Assembly: GCA_040510375.1 (NCBI GenBank)
Contig: JBEVJC010000030.1
Location: 30,435 to 94,434 of the forward strand
Source: JBEVJC01 sp040510375
GTDB taxonomy: Bacteria > Bacteroidota > Bacteroidia > Chitinophagales > Chitinophagaceae
Reading direction: 5' to 3'
Length of the DNA stretch: 64,000 bases
The number at the start of each line of letters is the position of its first letter. Position 1 is the first letter of the stretch. The notes beneath the pieces were generated by a model. The model had not been told where the DNA came from. It worked only from the letters and a program-made list of their open reading frames with translations, and ran no database searches. The position numbers and the translations under genes were made by a program. Of the stretch, positions 7,760-17,313 are shown one piece after another.

Positions 7760-10700
7760 TTATCTTTTATATAACCATACTCTCATCAGTGACATTAGCT
7801 GGTCAATTTTCAAAGGCTTGGTTATATAATCAGAGGCTCCGGCCTCTATGCATTTTTCCCTGTCTCCTTTCATTGCTTTTGCAGTAACTGCAATTATCGG
7901 AAGGCTGCTGTTCTTATGCTCTCTCCTTATTTTCTGGGTTGTTTCATATCCATCCATTTCAGGCATCATTATATCCATAAGCACTATATCTATATCGTTA
8001 TTTTCGCTCAGGATGTGCATGGCTTCCTTTCCGCTTTCTGCGGTGATAGTATTGATATTGAATCTTTCAAACGCGGTAGTTAAAGCAAACAAATTACGCA
8101 CATCATCATCAACCACCAGCACATTTTTACTTGTTAAAATATCCTCCTTCAGACGGAGGTCTTCTATCAGTTTTCGTTTTTCCGGTAACAGGTCTTTGTG
8201 GTCAATATGCAGCAGCAGTATCGTCTCTTCCAATAGTAAATCGAGTGATTGTACATCTTTTAAAATTATTTTGTTGGCGTATTGTTTAAGCTTCGTTCTT
8301 TCCTTAGCCGAAAAATCTTTCGCAGAATAGATTATTACCGGCGTCATCTGGGCTTTATTCATCCCACTTATTTCAGTCACTAATTCCAGCCCTGAGATAT
8401 CCGGTAACATGTAATCCACAATAATACAGTCGTACATATTCTGCTTAATTAATGCCAGCGCCTGTTTTCCCGAATCTGCAATTTCAATTTGAACCAGATC
8501 GCCGTTTGCTAAAATCTTGGCTACTTGTGAAGAGTCCGGTTCGTTGTCTTCCACTATCAATAACCGCCTGGTCTTTTTGTCGCTAAACTCTACTATGTCA
8601 GAGAACAACACCGTTAATGCTTCTGCTTTCAATGGCTTTAAATGGAAGCTTCTTGCGCCACGCTGCATAGCCAGTAAACGATTCTCTTCACCGGAAATAA
8701 GATGAACAGGAATGTGACGAAAACTGATATCATTTTTAAAAAGATCAAGAATGCGCCATCCACTTGCATCCGGCAATTTGATGTCGAGGGTTATCGCTGC
8801 AGGCAGGTATTTATTTGCAAGATTAAATACCTCGCTGAAATTTGTTGCAACCACCACTTTTAGTTCTTTCTCGTGAGCTTTTTCTATCATAATCTTCCCG
8901 AAGCGAAAATCGTCTTCAATAACGAGCACCACTTTGTCTCCGGGTACTATAGTATTCCTGTCATCACCACTTTCATTTATTATTTCATTCAATACATTCA
9001 GGTCTTTGGTTTCAGCAACCTTAATCGTTGGTACCGATTGTATGGTTACACTATCGGTTACATCTTCCAGTTTATATTCGCTTACTTTCAGGTTAGAATG
9101 TTTTTCTTTTTTAGCCACGGCATCGTAATCGATTGGAAGGAATAGCGTAAAAGTACTGCCCTGTCCCACTTCACTTTCTAGTTCAATCGTTCCTCCGAGC
9201 AGATCCGCCAGTCCGCGGCTGATTGATAAACCCAAACCTGTGCCGCCATATTTACGACTCGTAGAACCTTCAGCCTGCTGGAAGGCTTCGAATATGATGT
9301 TTTGTTTGTCTTTTGAAATTCCAATCCCGGTATCGCTAATTGCAAATGCAACAACACGCCTTGCATTATCAAGGCCCGGGTGGCTTTGTCTCCAGTTGTG
9401 ATTGGCCTCATAAATGCGCAATCTCACTTCTCCCTTCTCTGTAAACTTAAATGAATTGGAAAGCAGGTTCTTTAGAATCTGGTTGAGTCGTTGAGCATCT
9501 GTTTCAAGACTGCCCGGCAATCTTTCATCCATTTCTATATTGAACTTCAGGTTCTTGCTTTCAGAAATGTGTTTAAAAGTTGTTTCAACGAATGCGGTGA
9601 TCGCACTGAATCTAAGGTTAACAAAATCTGTAGAAATATATCCCGATTCAATTTTAGAAAGATCGAGAATATCATTTATCAACTGGATTAGATCATCGCC
9701 GCAACTGTGAATGGTTTTTGCATAGCGAACCTGTTTTTCATTCAGGTTGCCTTCATGATTTTCATATAATTGCTGTGCTAAGATCAATAACGAGTTTAAT
9801 GGTGTACGCAACTCATGCGACATATTTGCAAGGAACTCAGATTTATATTTCGATGTCAGCTGCAACTGCTCTGCTTTTTCTTCCAGTGACCTTCTGGCTT
9901 CTTCCACGTCCTTGTTCTTGGCTTCCACTTCTTCTTTCTGTTTAACCATCAGTTGTGCCTTATCCTGCAACTCTTCATTAGTTCTTCTTAGTTCATCAGC
10001 CAAAGATTGAGACTGCTCCAGCAGTCCTTCCGTTCTGGAGTTTGCTTCGATGGTGTTCAGAACTATACCGATACTTTCTGTTAACTGGCTTAAGAAGTCA
10101 AGATGGGTTTCACTGAATGTATCGAACGAAGCAAGTTCAATAACCGCTTTTATTTCTGTTTCAAATAATACAGGAAGAACGATCAGATTTACCGGTGCAG
10201 CTTTACCTAATCCGGAACTGATCTTGATATAGTTCTTGGGAACATTCGTCAGCAGTATCCTTTCTTTTTCAACAGCGCACTGTCCGACCAACCCCTGGCC
10301 CAGGGCAAATTCTTTCGACATGGTTACTTCATCACCGTACGCATACGCAGCAAATAACTTCAATTTTTGATTCTGGAAATTTTCATCCTGTTCCAGAATG
10401 TAAAACATCCCTTTTTGCGCATGTACCACCTGTGCCAATTCAGAAAGGATACGACGTGTTACCGTGTTCAGGTCTTTTTGACCCTGCAACATCTGTGTGA
10501 ATTTTGCAAGGTTCGATTTCAACCAGTCCTGTTCCTGGTTCCTTAATGTTGTTTGCTTAAGGTTAACAATCATCTGGTTGATGGTGTCTTTCAGTTCTTC
10601 TACTTCACCTTTCGCTTCCACACGGATCATCTGGGTAAGATCACCTTTCGTCACTGAAGAGGCAACTTCAGAGATAGCACGCACCTGTGTAGTCAGGTTT

Positions 10701-13700
10701 TCTGCCAACTGGTTTACGTTTTCTGTAAGATTCTTCCAGATCCCTGATGCGCCGGGCACACTTGCCTGTCCGCCCAATCTTCCTTCTACACCAACTTCAC
10801 GTGCAACCGTTGTTACCTGGTCGGCAAACACGGCAAGTGTATCAATCATTTCATTGATGGTATCCGTTAATTGCGCAACCTCACCACGGGATACAATAGA
10901 TAACTTTTGTTTCAGATTTCCTGTTGCAACTGCCGTTACCACTTTTGCAATTCCACGAACCTGGTTAGTAAGGTTCGATGCCATCATGTTCACAGAGTCA
11001 GTAAGATCTTTCCATGTTCCTGCAACCCCCTGCACTTCTGATTGACCGCCAAGTTTCCCCTCCGTACCAACCTCTCTTGCCACACGTGTTACCTCGTAAG
11101 CAAATGAATTTAGCTGGTCCACCATTGTATTAATGGTGTTTTTCAGATCGAGAATTTCTCCCTTAACGTCAATAGTTACTTTTTTGGAAAGGTCACCTGA
11201 TGCCACTGCTTTCGTTACCTCTGCAATATTACGCACCTGGGAGGTGAGGTTACCTGTCATGTGGTTTACTGAGTCAGTAAGATCTTTCCATGTTCCTGCA
11301 ACCCCCGGTACAAACGCCTGTCCGCCCAGCTTACCGTCAGTACCAACTTCTCTTGCCACACGTGTCACCTCGGAAGCGAATGCACGTAACTGGTCCACCA
11401 TTGTATTTAGTGTTTCCTTTAATTGCAATATTTCCCCACGAACGTCCACGGTGATTTTTCTTGACATATCACCGTTCGCAACCGCAATAGCAACGTCTGC
11501 AATATTTCTTACCTGTGCTGTCAGGTTACCTGCCATCTGGTTCACCGAGTCCGTAAGATCTTTCCATGTTCCTGCAACACCAGGCACATTCGCCTGACCA
11601 CCGAGTTTACCTTCTGTACCAACTTCCCTTGCCACACGGGTAACCTCTGATGCAAATCCACGAAGCTGTTCCACCATCGTGTTGATGGTATTTTTTAATT
11701 CAAGAATTTCACCCTTGACATCCACTTCAATTTTACGGGAAAGGTCACCGTTAGCAACGGCTGTTGTCACCTCTGCAATATTCCTTACCTGCGAAGTCAG
11801 GTTGGATGCCATCTTATTTACAGAGTCTGTAAGGTCTTTCCAAAGACCTTCCACCCCCGGCACATCCGCCTGTCCGCCCAACTTTCCTTCTGAACCAACT
11901 TCCCTTGCCACACGGAATACTTCTGAACCAAATGAGTTTAACTGATCAACCATCGTATTGATGGTGTTTTTTAATTCAAGGATTTCTCCCTTAACATCCA
12001 CGGTAATTTTTCTTGACAAATCACCTTTTGCCACGGCCGTTGTTACGTCCGCAATGTTTCTTACCTGGGCAGTAAGATTGGATCCCATCTGGTTTACAGA
12101 TTCCGTGAGATCCCTCCATGTTCCGCCCACACCTTTTACTTTTGCCTGGCCACCAAGTTTTCCTTCAGTTCCAACTTCCAATGCCACCCTTGTTACCTCA
12201 GATGCAAAAGAGTTTAACTGATCCACCATTGTATTAATGGTATTCTTCAGCTCTAATATCTCCCCGGCAACATCCACCGTAATCTTTTTTGATAAGTCAC
12301 CATTTGCAACAGCGGTTGTAACCTCCGCAATGTTTCTTACCTGGGCAGTAAGATTGGATCCCATCTGGTTTACAGAGTCTGTCAGATCTTTCCATGTTCC
12401 CCCAACCCCCTGCACTTTAGCCTGCCCACCGAGCTTTCCTTCGGTACCTACCTCCAATGCCACCCTCGTTACTTCAGATGCAAAAGAGTTCAGCTGATCC
12501 ACCATTGTATTGATGGTATTTTTTAATTCAAGGATCTCTCCCTGGACATCCACTGTAATTTTTCTTGACAGATCACCTTTCGCCACTGCTGTTGTTACAT
12601 CAGCAATATTTCGTACCTGCGCTGTAAGATTGGATCCCATCTGGTTCACAGACTCGGTAAGATCTTTCCATACGCCACCTACACCTTTTACTGTCGCCTG
12701 GCCACCAAGCTTTCCTTCTGAACCAACTTCTCTTGCCACACGGGTAACCTCTGCAGAGAACGAGTTCAGCTGATCAACCATTGTGTTGATCGTATTTTTC
12801 AATTCAAGGATTTCTCCTTTAACATCCACAGTAATTTTTCTTGAAAGATCGCCTCTTGCTACGGCCGTTGTTACCTCCGCAATATTCCTGACCTGGCCGG
12901 TAAGATTTGATGCCATCTGGTTTACAGAGTCAGTAAGATCTTTCCATGTCCCTGCAACCCCTTTTACCTCTGCCTGCCCGCCAAGTTTACCATCAGTACC
13001 AACTTCCCTCGCTACACGGGTTACCTCAGATGAAAATGAATTCAACTGATCAACCATCGTATTGATCGTGTTCTTCAGTTCAAGAATTTCTCCCTGAACA
13101 TCCACGGTAATCTTTTTAGAGAGATCACCCTTGGCAACTGCTGTTGTTACCTCAGCAATGTTGCGCACCTGGCCTGTAAGATTCCCGGCCATTTGGTTCA
13201 CAGAGTCAGTCAAATCTTTCCATACACCTGCCACACCCTTTACTTTTGCCTGACCCCCAAGAATACCTTCAGACCCCACTTCACGGGCCACACGTGTTAC
13301 CTCCATGGAGAACAGGTTTAACTGTTTTACCATGTCATTTACTTCCTTGGCAATTCTTCCAAATTCGCCTTGTAACAAATGGTCGCCAATCTTAAGGGGC
13401 ATTTCCTGGGATAGATTTCCTTTGGCAACAGAACTTATAACATGGGCTATTTCAATGGTAGGATGAACAAGATCAGATATAAGACTATTGATTGAATCAA
13501 CACCGGTATTCCATGAGCCTCTGGCCGAGCGTGGCAATTCAACCCTGTGATTAAGGCGCCCTTGTTTTCCGATAGTATTCCTGGCAAGATTTAACTCCTG
13601 CACTAATGTTTCGTTGAGTGAGATGATGTCATTTAAAGTGTCGCATATCTTACCGCTTATTCCAATTCTGTCAATAGGCATCCGAACGGTAAAATTGCCG

Positions 13701-13996
13701 TTTTTCACTTCCCCCAGAACCTGTAACAATTCATGGATGTGAAAGCCATCCATTAGCTCAGTGGCGCCATTATTTAATTTTCCCGTTGAACTACCATTAC
13801 TCATTTTTGTAGCTCCATTGGTTTTTCCATTGGAAGATTTGTTTCCCTTCCCGTTTGATCCGTTGGCGCGGCTTTTAGTTTTACTAACTAATGCGCTACC
13901 AGTTTTTCCATTTGATTTTTTCATAAAAGTTGCAGAAGCAGAAGGCAATGTAGCAGTACCCCTCGGCTTTACCGCGGCGTTGACATTTTTTTTCAT
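7760..13996 (-). CDS. giant cytoplasmic hybrid histidine kinase with HAMP array, GAF and three receivers
   Basis: The 2078-residue product has no membrane segment. Order: a low-complexity Asn/Gly/Lys/Ser-rich tail (1-80); two diverged HAMP units (~86-225); ten tandem 92-residue HAMP units (~235-1155), each with GDLSRKITVDVKGEILELK-like and GGQ..V.G..G.WKDLT signatures; GAF (~1175-1330); coiled coil; HisKA with MSHELRTPLN (~1410); HATPase (to ~1640, GGTGLGLSISRG); then three receivers (~1690-1810, ~1811-1930, ~1958-2078). The architecture recalls fungal group III (Nik1/Os-1) osmosensing kinases and their bacterial relatives, where poly-HAMP arrays transmit signals. Receiver 3 keeps MDIMMPEMDGYE and the TKP lysine; receiver 2 has KIILKD in place of the usual KP. 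The signal is unknown. Confidence 0.88.
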   Translation of the reverse strand: MKKNVNAAVKPRGTATLPSASATFMKKSNGKTGSALVSKTKSRANGSNGKGNKSSNGKTNGATKMSNGSSTGKLNNGATELMDGFHIHELLQVLGEVKNGNFTVRMPIDRIGISGKICDTLNDIISLNETLVQELNLARNTIGKQGRLNHRVELPRSARGSWNTGVDSINSLISDLVHPTIEIAHVISSVAKGNLSQEMPLKIGDHLLQGEFGRIAKEVNDMVKQLNLFSMEVTRVAREVGSEGILGGQAKVKGVAGVWKDLTDSVNQMAGNLTGQVRNIAEVTTAVAKGDLSKKITVDVQGEILELKNTINTMVDQLNSFSSEVTRVAREVGTDGKLGGQAEVKGVAGTWKDLTDSVNQMASNLTGQVRNIAEVTTAVARGDLSRKITVDVKGEILELKNTINTMVDQLNSFSAEVTRVAREVGSEGKLGGQATVKGVGGVWKDLTESVNQMGSNLTAQVRNIADVTTAVAKGDLSRKITVDVQGEILELKNTINTMVDQLNSFASEVTRVALEVGTEGKLGGQAKVQGVGGTWKDLTDSVNQMGSNLTAQVRNIAEVTTAVANGDLSKKITVDVAGEILELKNTINTMVDQLNSFASEVTRVALEVGTEGKLGGQAKVKGVGGTWRDLTESVNQMGSNLTAQVRNIADVTTAVAKGDLSRKITVDVKGEILELKNTINTMVDQLNSFGSEVFRVAREVGSEGKLGGQADVPGVEGLWKDLTDSVNKMASNLTSQVRNIAEVTTAVANGDLSRKIEVDVKGEILELKNTINTMVEQLRGFASEVTRVAREVGTEGKLGGQANVPGVAGTWKDLTDSVNQMAGNLTAQVRNIADVAIAVANGDMSRKITVDVRGEILQLKETLNTMVDQLRAFASEVTRVAREVGTDGKLGGQAFVPGVAGTWKDLTDSVNHMTGNLTSQVRNIAEVTKAVASGDLSKKVTIDVKGEILDLKNTINTMVDQLNSFAYEVTRVAREVGTEGKLGGQSEVQGVAGTWKDLTDSVNMMASNLTNQVRGIAKVVTAVATGNLKQKLSIVSRGEVAQLTDTINEMIDTLAVFADQVTTVAREVGVEGRLGGQASVPGASGIWKNLTENVNQLAENLTTQVRAISEVASSVTKGDLTQMIRVEAKGEVEELKDTINQMIVNLKQTTLRNQEQDWLKSNLAKFTQMLQGQKDLNTVTRRILSELAQVVHAQKGMFYILEQDENFQNQKLKLFAAYAYGDEVTMSKEFALGQGLVGQCAVEKERILLTNVPKNYIKISSGLGKAAPVNLIVLPVLFETEIKAVIELASFDTFSETHLDFLSQLTESIGIVLNTIEANSRTEGLLEQSQSLADELRRTNEELQDKAQLMVKQKEEVEAKNKDVEEARRSLEEKAEQLQLTSKYKSEFLANMSHELRTPLNSLLILAQQLYENHEGNLNEKQVRYAKTIHSCGDDLIQLINDILDLSKIESGYISTDFVNLRFSAITAFVETTFKHISESKNLKFNIEMDERLPGSLETDAQRLNQILKNLLSNSFKFTEKGEVRLRIYEANHNWRQSHPGLDNARRVVAFAISDTGIGISKDKQNIIFEAFQQAEGSTSRKYGGTGLGLSISRGLADLLGGTIELESEVGQGSTFTLFLPIDYDAVAKKEKHSNLKVSEYKLEDVTDSVTIQSVPTIKVAETKDLNVLNEIINESGDDRNTIVPGDKVVLVIEDDFRFGKIMIEKAHEKELKVVVATNFSEVFNLANKYLPAAITLDIKLPDASGWRILDLFKNDISFRHIPVHLISGEENRLLAMQRGARSFHLKPLKAEALTVLFSDIVEFSDKKTRRLLIVEDNEPDSSQVAKILANGDLVQIEIADSGKQALALIKQNMYDCIIVDYMLPDISGLELVTEISGMNKAQMTPVIIYSAKDFSAKERTKLKQYANKIILKDVQSLDLLLEETILLLHIDHKDLLPEKRKLIEDLRLKEDILTSKNVLVVDDDVRNLFALTTAFERFNINTITAESGKEAMHILSENNDIDIVLMDIMMPEMDGYETTQKIRREHKNSSLPIIAVTAKAMKGDREKCIEAGASDYITKPLKIDQLMSLMRVWLYKR
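10490..13250 (-). repeat. ten tandem 276-bp repeats encoding HAMP units
   Basis: Within the giant kinase gene a 276-bp unit is repeated ten times in frame. The codons for the NTINTMVDQL segment recur near 11118, 11394, 11670, 11946, 12222, 12498, 12774 and 13050 (plus-strand coordinates), that is every 276 bp. The middle units are very similar at DNA level, the outermost (closest to 10.5 kb) more diverged, which is the pattern expected from expansion and contraction by recombination within the array. Confidence 0.85.
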
Positions 13997-14153
13997 AAAT
14001 AATCTTTAAGAGACTTTTACTTTTAAATTATAAACAGATGGAATACAAGCAGGGTAATTATTGTGTTTTTTTAATAAGTGTAATATTTAAAATTAATTAA
14101 TTATATCAATATAATCATAATACATATCTTAGTGTTATTACCCACTAATTGTA

Positions 14154-14588
14154 ATGGAAAAAGATCAGCTTTCTGAAATGAACATCGCCACCCCAGGATC
14201 CGGAAAATTTATACTGTTGGGTGAAGATGATATAGATGATCAGGAAATTCTTGAAGAAGTTTTTTCAACGATCGACCCACTCCTGCGTCTGCACTTTATA
14301 AATAACGGGAAGAAACTGGTATCACATTTCGAAGGAGTAAGTGACGAACAGCTCCCGAATTTAATTATTTTGGATTACAATATGCCAGAATTAAACGGGG
14401 CGGAGATACTAAGGAACCTGAATAGCAATATACGGGTAAAACATGTTCCCAAAATCATCTGGAGCACTTCAAATGCACCGGCATACAGGGATATTTGTAT
14501 GCAATTGGGAGCAAGTGATTACCTGGTAAAGCCTTCCAAAGTAACTGTGCTTGTCGATATGGCCAGGTATATGCTCTCATTTTGCTAA
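14154..14588 (+). CDS. stand-alone response regulator (Rcp1-like receiver)
   Basis: This 144-residue protein is a single receiver domain. The acidic patch is in LGEDDIDDQEI, the phospho-acceptor Asp in IILDYNMPELNG, the Thr/Ser region in WSTSNAPAY and the lysine in YLVKPSK. There is no output domain, as in Rcp1-type regulators that pair with phytochrome-like or PAS kinases. It is divergently transcribed from the giant kinase across a 157-bp AT-rich gap (13997-14153) that must contain both promoters. Confidence 0.85.
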   Translation: MEKDQLSEMNIATPGSGKFILLGEDDIDDQEILEEVFSTIDPLLRLHFINNGKKLVSHFEGVSDEQLPNLIILDYNMPELNGAEILRNLNSNIRVKHVPKIIWSTSNAPAYRDICMQLGASDYLVKPSKVTVLVDMARYMLSFC

Positions 14589-14623
14589 GAGTAAACGGAT
14601 CGGTACAGATATATGAAAAGGAG

Positions 14624-14977
14624 TTAAACGTGAGGAGAAAACAATTCCTGAAGACTGGCGAGGGAAATGGGCTTTTCCCAAATCTTTACATTTGGAACTG
14701 ATAAAAAAGCACTGGTATTTTGCTTAAATGCGCTGATCAGGTTTAATTTTATAGATGGATTATTTTTTATTATCTCATCAGCAAGTTCCCATCCATGGCC
14801 ATCCGGTAAATTGTTATCTATAAATAAAATATCCGGGGATTTTTCACTGATAAGCTTAAGTCCGTCCTGTATATTGTATGCCAGGTAAACTTCATAGCCT
14901 GTCTTTTGCAGATAGGATTTCATTATCGCACAAAAATCCACCTCATCGTCAATAATTAAAATCTTTATTTTTCGCAT
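14624..14977 (-). CDS. stand-alone response regulator (receiver only)
   Basis: The 117-residue product begins MRKIKILIIDDEVDF and is a receiver domain with Asp in LFIDNNLPDGHG and Lys in IWEKPIS. A longer upstream reading is open, but the ATG at 14977 fits the family start exactly. The gene converges on the receiver gene at 14154-14588 and is divergent from the kinase at 14998, with only 20 bp between start codons, so their promoters must overlap the neighbouring coding sequence. No DNA-binding domain is present. Confidence 0.8.
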   Translation of the reverse strand: MRKIKILIIDDEVDFCAIMKSYLQKTGYEVYLAYNIQDGLKLISEKSPDILFIDNNLPDGHGWELADEIIKNNPSIKLNLISAFKQNTSAFLSVPNVKIWEKPISLASLQELFSPHV

Positions 14978-14997
14978 TCGTTTTTTGTTACAAATTA

Positions 14998-15816
14998 ATG
15001 TCCAAATATAGAAAAATGAACACAGAAAGAGCATTAATGGATAAAGTTTTAGAGTTGGAGAGGGAGTTGCAGGAGAGGGATAATGATTTACGCGCCTGCA
15101 AAAACGCGACCGGAGAATTTATTTACCTTGCCTCTCACGACCTGCGTGCTCCGCTTAGAAAACTTTCAGTTTTTACTGAGCGCCTGGTATATAAATCTGC
15201 TGATGTTTTAGGGGAAGAATCCCTTTCTTATATAGTCCGGATAGAAAATGCCGTAGCAGCCATGCATTCCCTGGTTGATGGCCTTTCTGCCTTCTCCGAA
15301 ATCTCTGCGACTGACTTCGATTTTAGAGTATGCGACCTGAATAATGTTCTCCGGGAAGCGATTAAAGACCTGGCATTGTCCATAAAAGAAAATGATGCAG
15401 ACATACAAACATCGCATTTACCTCAAATCGAGGGAAACGCCCCGCATTTAAAAACTGCTTTTAAGCATCTTATATCAAATTCCATAAAATTTAAGAAGCA
15501 AGACGTAGCTCCGCAAATACTTATTGCCAGCGAATTGCTTCAACCTGAGGAAAAAAAGGTTCATGGATTACCTCCTGATGCCATTTACCACAGAATTGAA
15601 TTCACAGACAATGGCATCGGTTTTAAAGCAGAATATGCGGAGAAGATATTACATGCTTTCCAGCGTTTGCATCCTAAATCTTCTTACAGCGGAACTGGTT
15701 TAGGCCTGGCAATGTGTAAAAAAATAATTGATAAACACCATGGGCTGATTTATGCAGAGGCCAATGGAAATTCAGGCGCGAAATTTATATTAATTTTACC
15801 GAAAATACGTAAGTAG
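14998..15816 (+). CDS. histidine kinase, short cytoplasmic (coiled coil-HisKA-HATPase)
   Basis: The 272-residue protein has a short N-terminal coiled coil (residues ~7-36), a HisKA box YLASHDLRAPLRKL, and a HATPase domain with NSIKF, DNGIGF and GTGLGLAMCKK. No sensor domain or membrane segment is present, so its input probably comes from a partner protein. An internal ATG at 15016 is an alternative start. It is directly followed, without any gap, by the REC-PAS kinase at 15817, and is therefore part of one operon with it. Confidence 0.8.
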   Translation: MSKYRKMNTERALMDKVLELERELQERDNDLRACKNATGEFIYLASHDLRAPLRKLSVFTERLVYKSADVLGEESLSYIVRIENAVAAMHSLVDGLSAFSEISATDFDFRVCDLNNVLREAIKDLALSIKENDADIQTSHLPQIEGNAPHLKTAFKHLISNSIKFKKQDVAPQILIASELLQPEEKKVHGLPPDAIYHRIEFTDNGIGFKAEYAEKILHAFQRLHPKSSYSGTGLGLAMCKKIIDKHHGLIYAEANGNSGAKFILILPKIRK

Positions 15817-17271
15817 ATGATGTTAAGCGATAAAAATATAAAAATTTTAATCGTTGAAGACGATGACGACGACTATTTTATAATTGAAGATTATATCAGG
15901 GAAATTGATAGCGCCCGGTTTATAATTGAATGGTGCAACAATTATGAATCTGCGATAGAGAAATTTCAATCCGGATTGCATGATCTCTATTTTGTTGATT
16001 ACCGTCTTGGCAGTGAAACAGGGCTGGAACTGATCAAAAAGGCCGTGCAACTTCAACCCAACAGCCCCATCATTTTACTGACTGGAATGGGAAATAAGAA
16101 AATAGATATTGAAGCAATGCTGACCGGTGCAACAGATTACCTGGTAAAGTCCGAGTTAAACGCAGAGAAACTGGAACGTTGTATACGTTATGCACTGGAC
16201 AGAGCGGCATCTTTAAGGGCAATTAAGGAGAGCGAGAATAAATATCGTAATCTTTTTGCCAGGTCAAAAGACGCATTGTTTATAGCGGATACAAATCTAT
16301 TCTTTAAAGAATTAAACCAGGCGTCGCTGGAATTATTTGGTCTGCCTGGTAGCCACTTGCAGACAATGCACTTATATGATTTTATTCTCCATCAACTGCA
16401 AAAAGACAATATCAGGCATGCCCTGATAAATAATAATAGTATTAGTGATTTTGAAATAGAAATTGAAAATGCGGCCGGGGAGAAAAAGACATGCTTACTT
16501 TCTATTCTTCAGGAATCAGATACTTCGGGTAAAGATTTTGTACATGGGATTATTCACGATATCTCCAATATTAAAAAAGCAGAAAAAGCAAACCTGCTCA
16601 CAGAAAAACTGGGAGCAAATGAAAGACTGGTAAGAATATTGGCTCATGAAATAAGAAATCCTTTAAATAATATAAAGTTAGCCGCAGAGACTATGGAAAT
16701 CGCCAATAGTGCCGCCGAAAAGAAGGAGCCAATGATTTCCATTATTCAAAGAAACAGCGTAAGAATAAACCAGATGATTACGGAGCTTCTTAATTCTACT
16801 AAAACGGCAGATATGGTATTTCAACAACATACTTTGCAGGAAGTGGTGGAGGAAAGTCTGCTGACAACAAACGACAGGCTCAACCTGCGAAACATAAAAC
16901 TTAAGAAGAACTTTCACGCTGTGCCGTTGCCTGTTCTGGCCGATAAAACAAAGTTGCAAATTGCATTTTCGAATATCCTTATTAACGCCATTGAGGCAAT
17001 GGAGGATGAAAAAGGGGAACTATTTGTCAGTATCAAGGAATCACTAAACGGCTATACTGTGTCCATTAAAGACAATGGTATAGGGATTTCCCCTGAGCAT
17101 TTACCTAAATTATTTGAGCCATTTTTTACCATGAAGAAGAATGGCATCGGTTTGGGACTAGCAACCGCCTATGGAATTTTTACCTCTCACAACGCCAGGG
17201 TGCAAATTGATAGTGTTATAAACAGCGGCTCAACTTTCACTATCGACTTCAATAAGCATAAGAACAGTTAA
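15817..17271 (+). CDS. hybrid kinase REC-PAS-HisKA-HATPase
   Basis: The 484-residue protein starts with a receiver (residues ~8-125; LIVEDDDDDY, Asp61 in FVDYRLGSETG, YLVKSE). A PAS domain follows (~140-255), then an NtrB-like HisKA box LAHEIRNPLNNI with His277, and a HATPase domain ending GIGLGLATAYGI. Two ATG codons occur at 15817 and 15820; the first abuts the stop codon of the upstream kinase gene, so translational coupling is likely. The receiver lacks an output domain of its own, and the kinase can in turn pass phosphate on. Confidence 0.83.
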   Translation: MMLSDKNIKILIVEDDDDDYFIIEDYIREIDSARFIIEWCNNYESAIEKFQSGLHDLYFVDYRLGSETGLELIKKAVQLQPNSPIILLTGMGNKKIDIEAMLTGATDYLVKSELNAEKLERCIRYALDRAASLRAIKESENKYRNLFARSKDALFIADTNLFFKELNQASLELFGLPGSHLQTMHLYDFILHQLQKDNIRHALINNNSISDFEIEIENAAGEKKTCLLSILQESDTSGKDFVHGIIHDISNIKKAEKANLLTEKLGANERLVRILAHEIRNPLNNIKLAAETMEIANSAAEKKEPMISIIQRNSVRINQMITELLNSTKTADMVFQQHTLQEVVEESLLTTNDRLNLRNIKLKKNFHAVPLPVLADKTKLQIAFSNILINAIEAMEDEKGELFVSIKESLNGYTVSIKDNGIGISPEHLPKLFEPFFTMKKNGIGLGLATAYGIFTSHNARVQIDSVINSGSTFTIDFNKHKNS

Positions 17272-17313
17272 TTCCTGCAGTCTCGTTCTGATCATTTATA
17301 AGATTATTGAAAT

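Noticed and set aside
10497..13049. A series of plus-strand open frames of 86-182 codons opposite the giant kinase gene
   Set aside because: They recur every 276 bp because they are antisense shadows of the HAMP repeats; composition is Ser/Thr/Phe-rich nonsense and none resembles a known protein.
10490..13250. Regular repeats that could suggest a CRISPR or satellite array
   Set aside because: Units are 276 bp, contiguous, in frame, and encode HAMP domains; there are no spacers.
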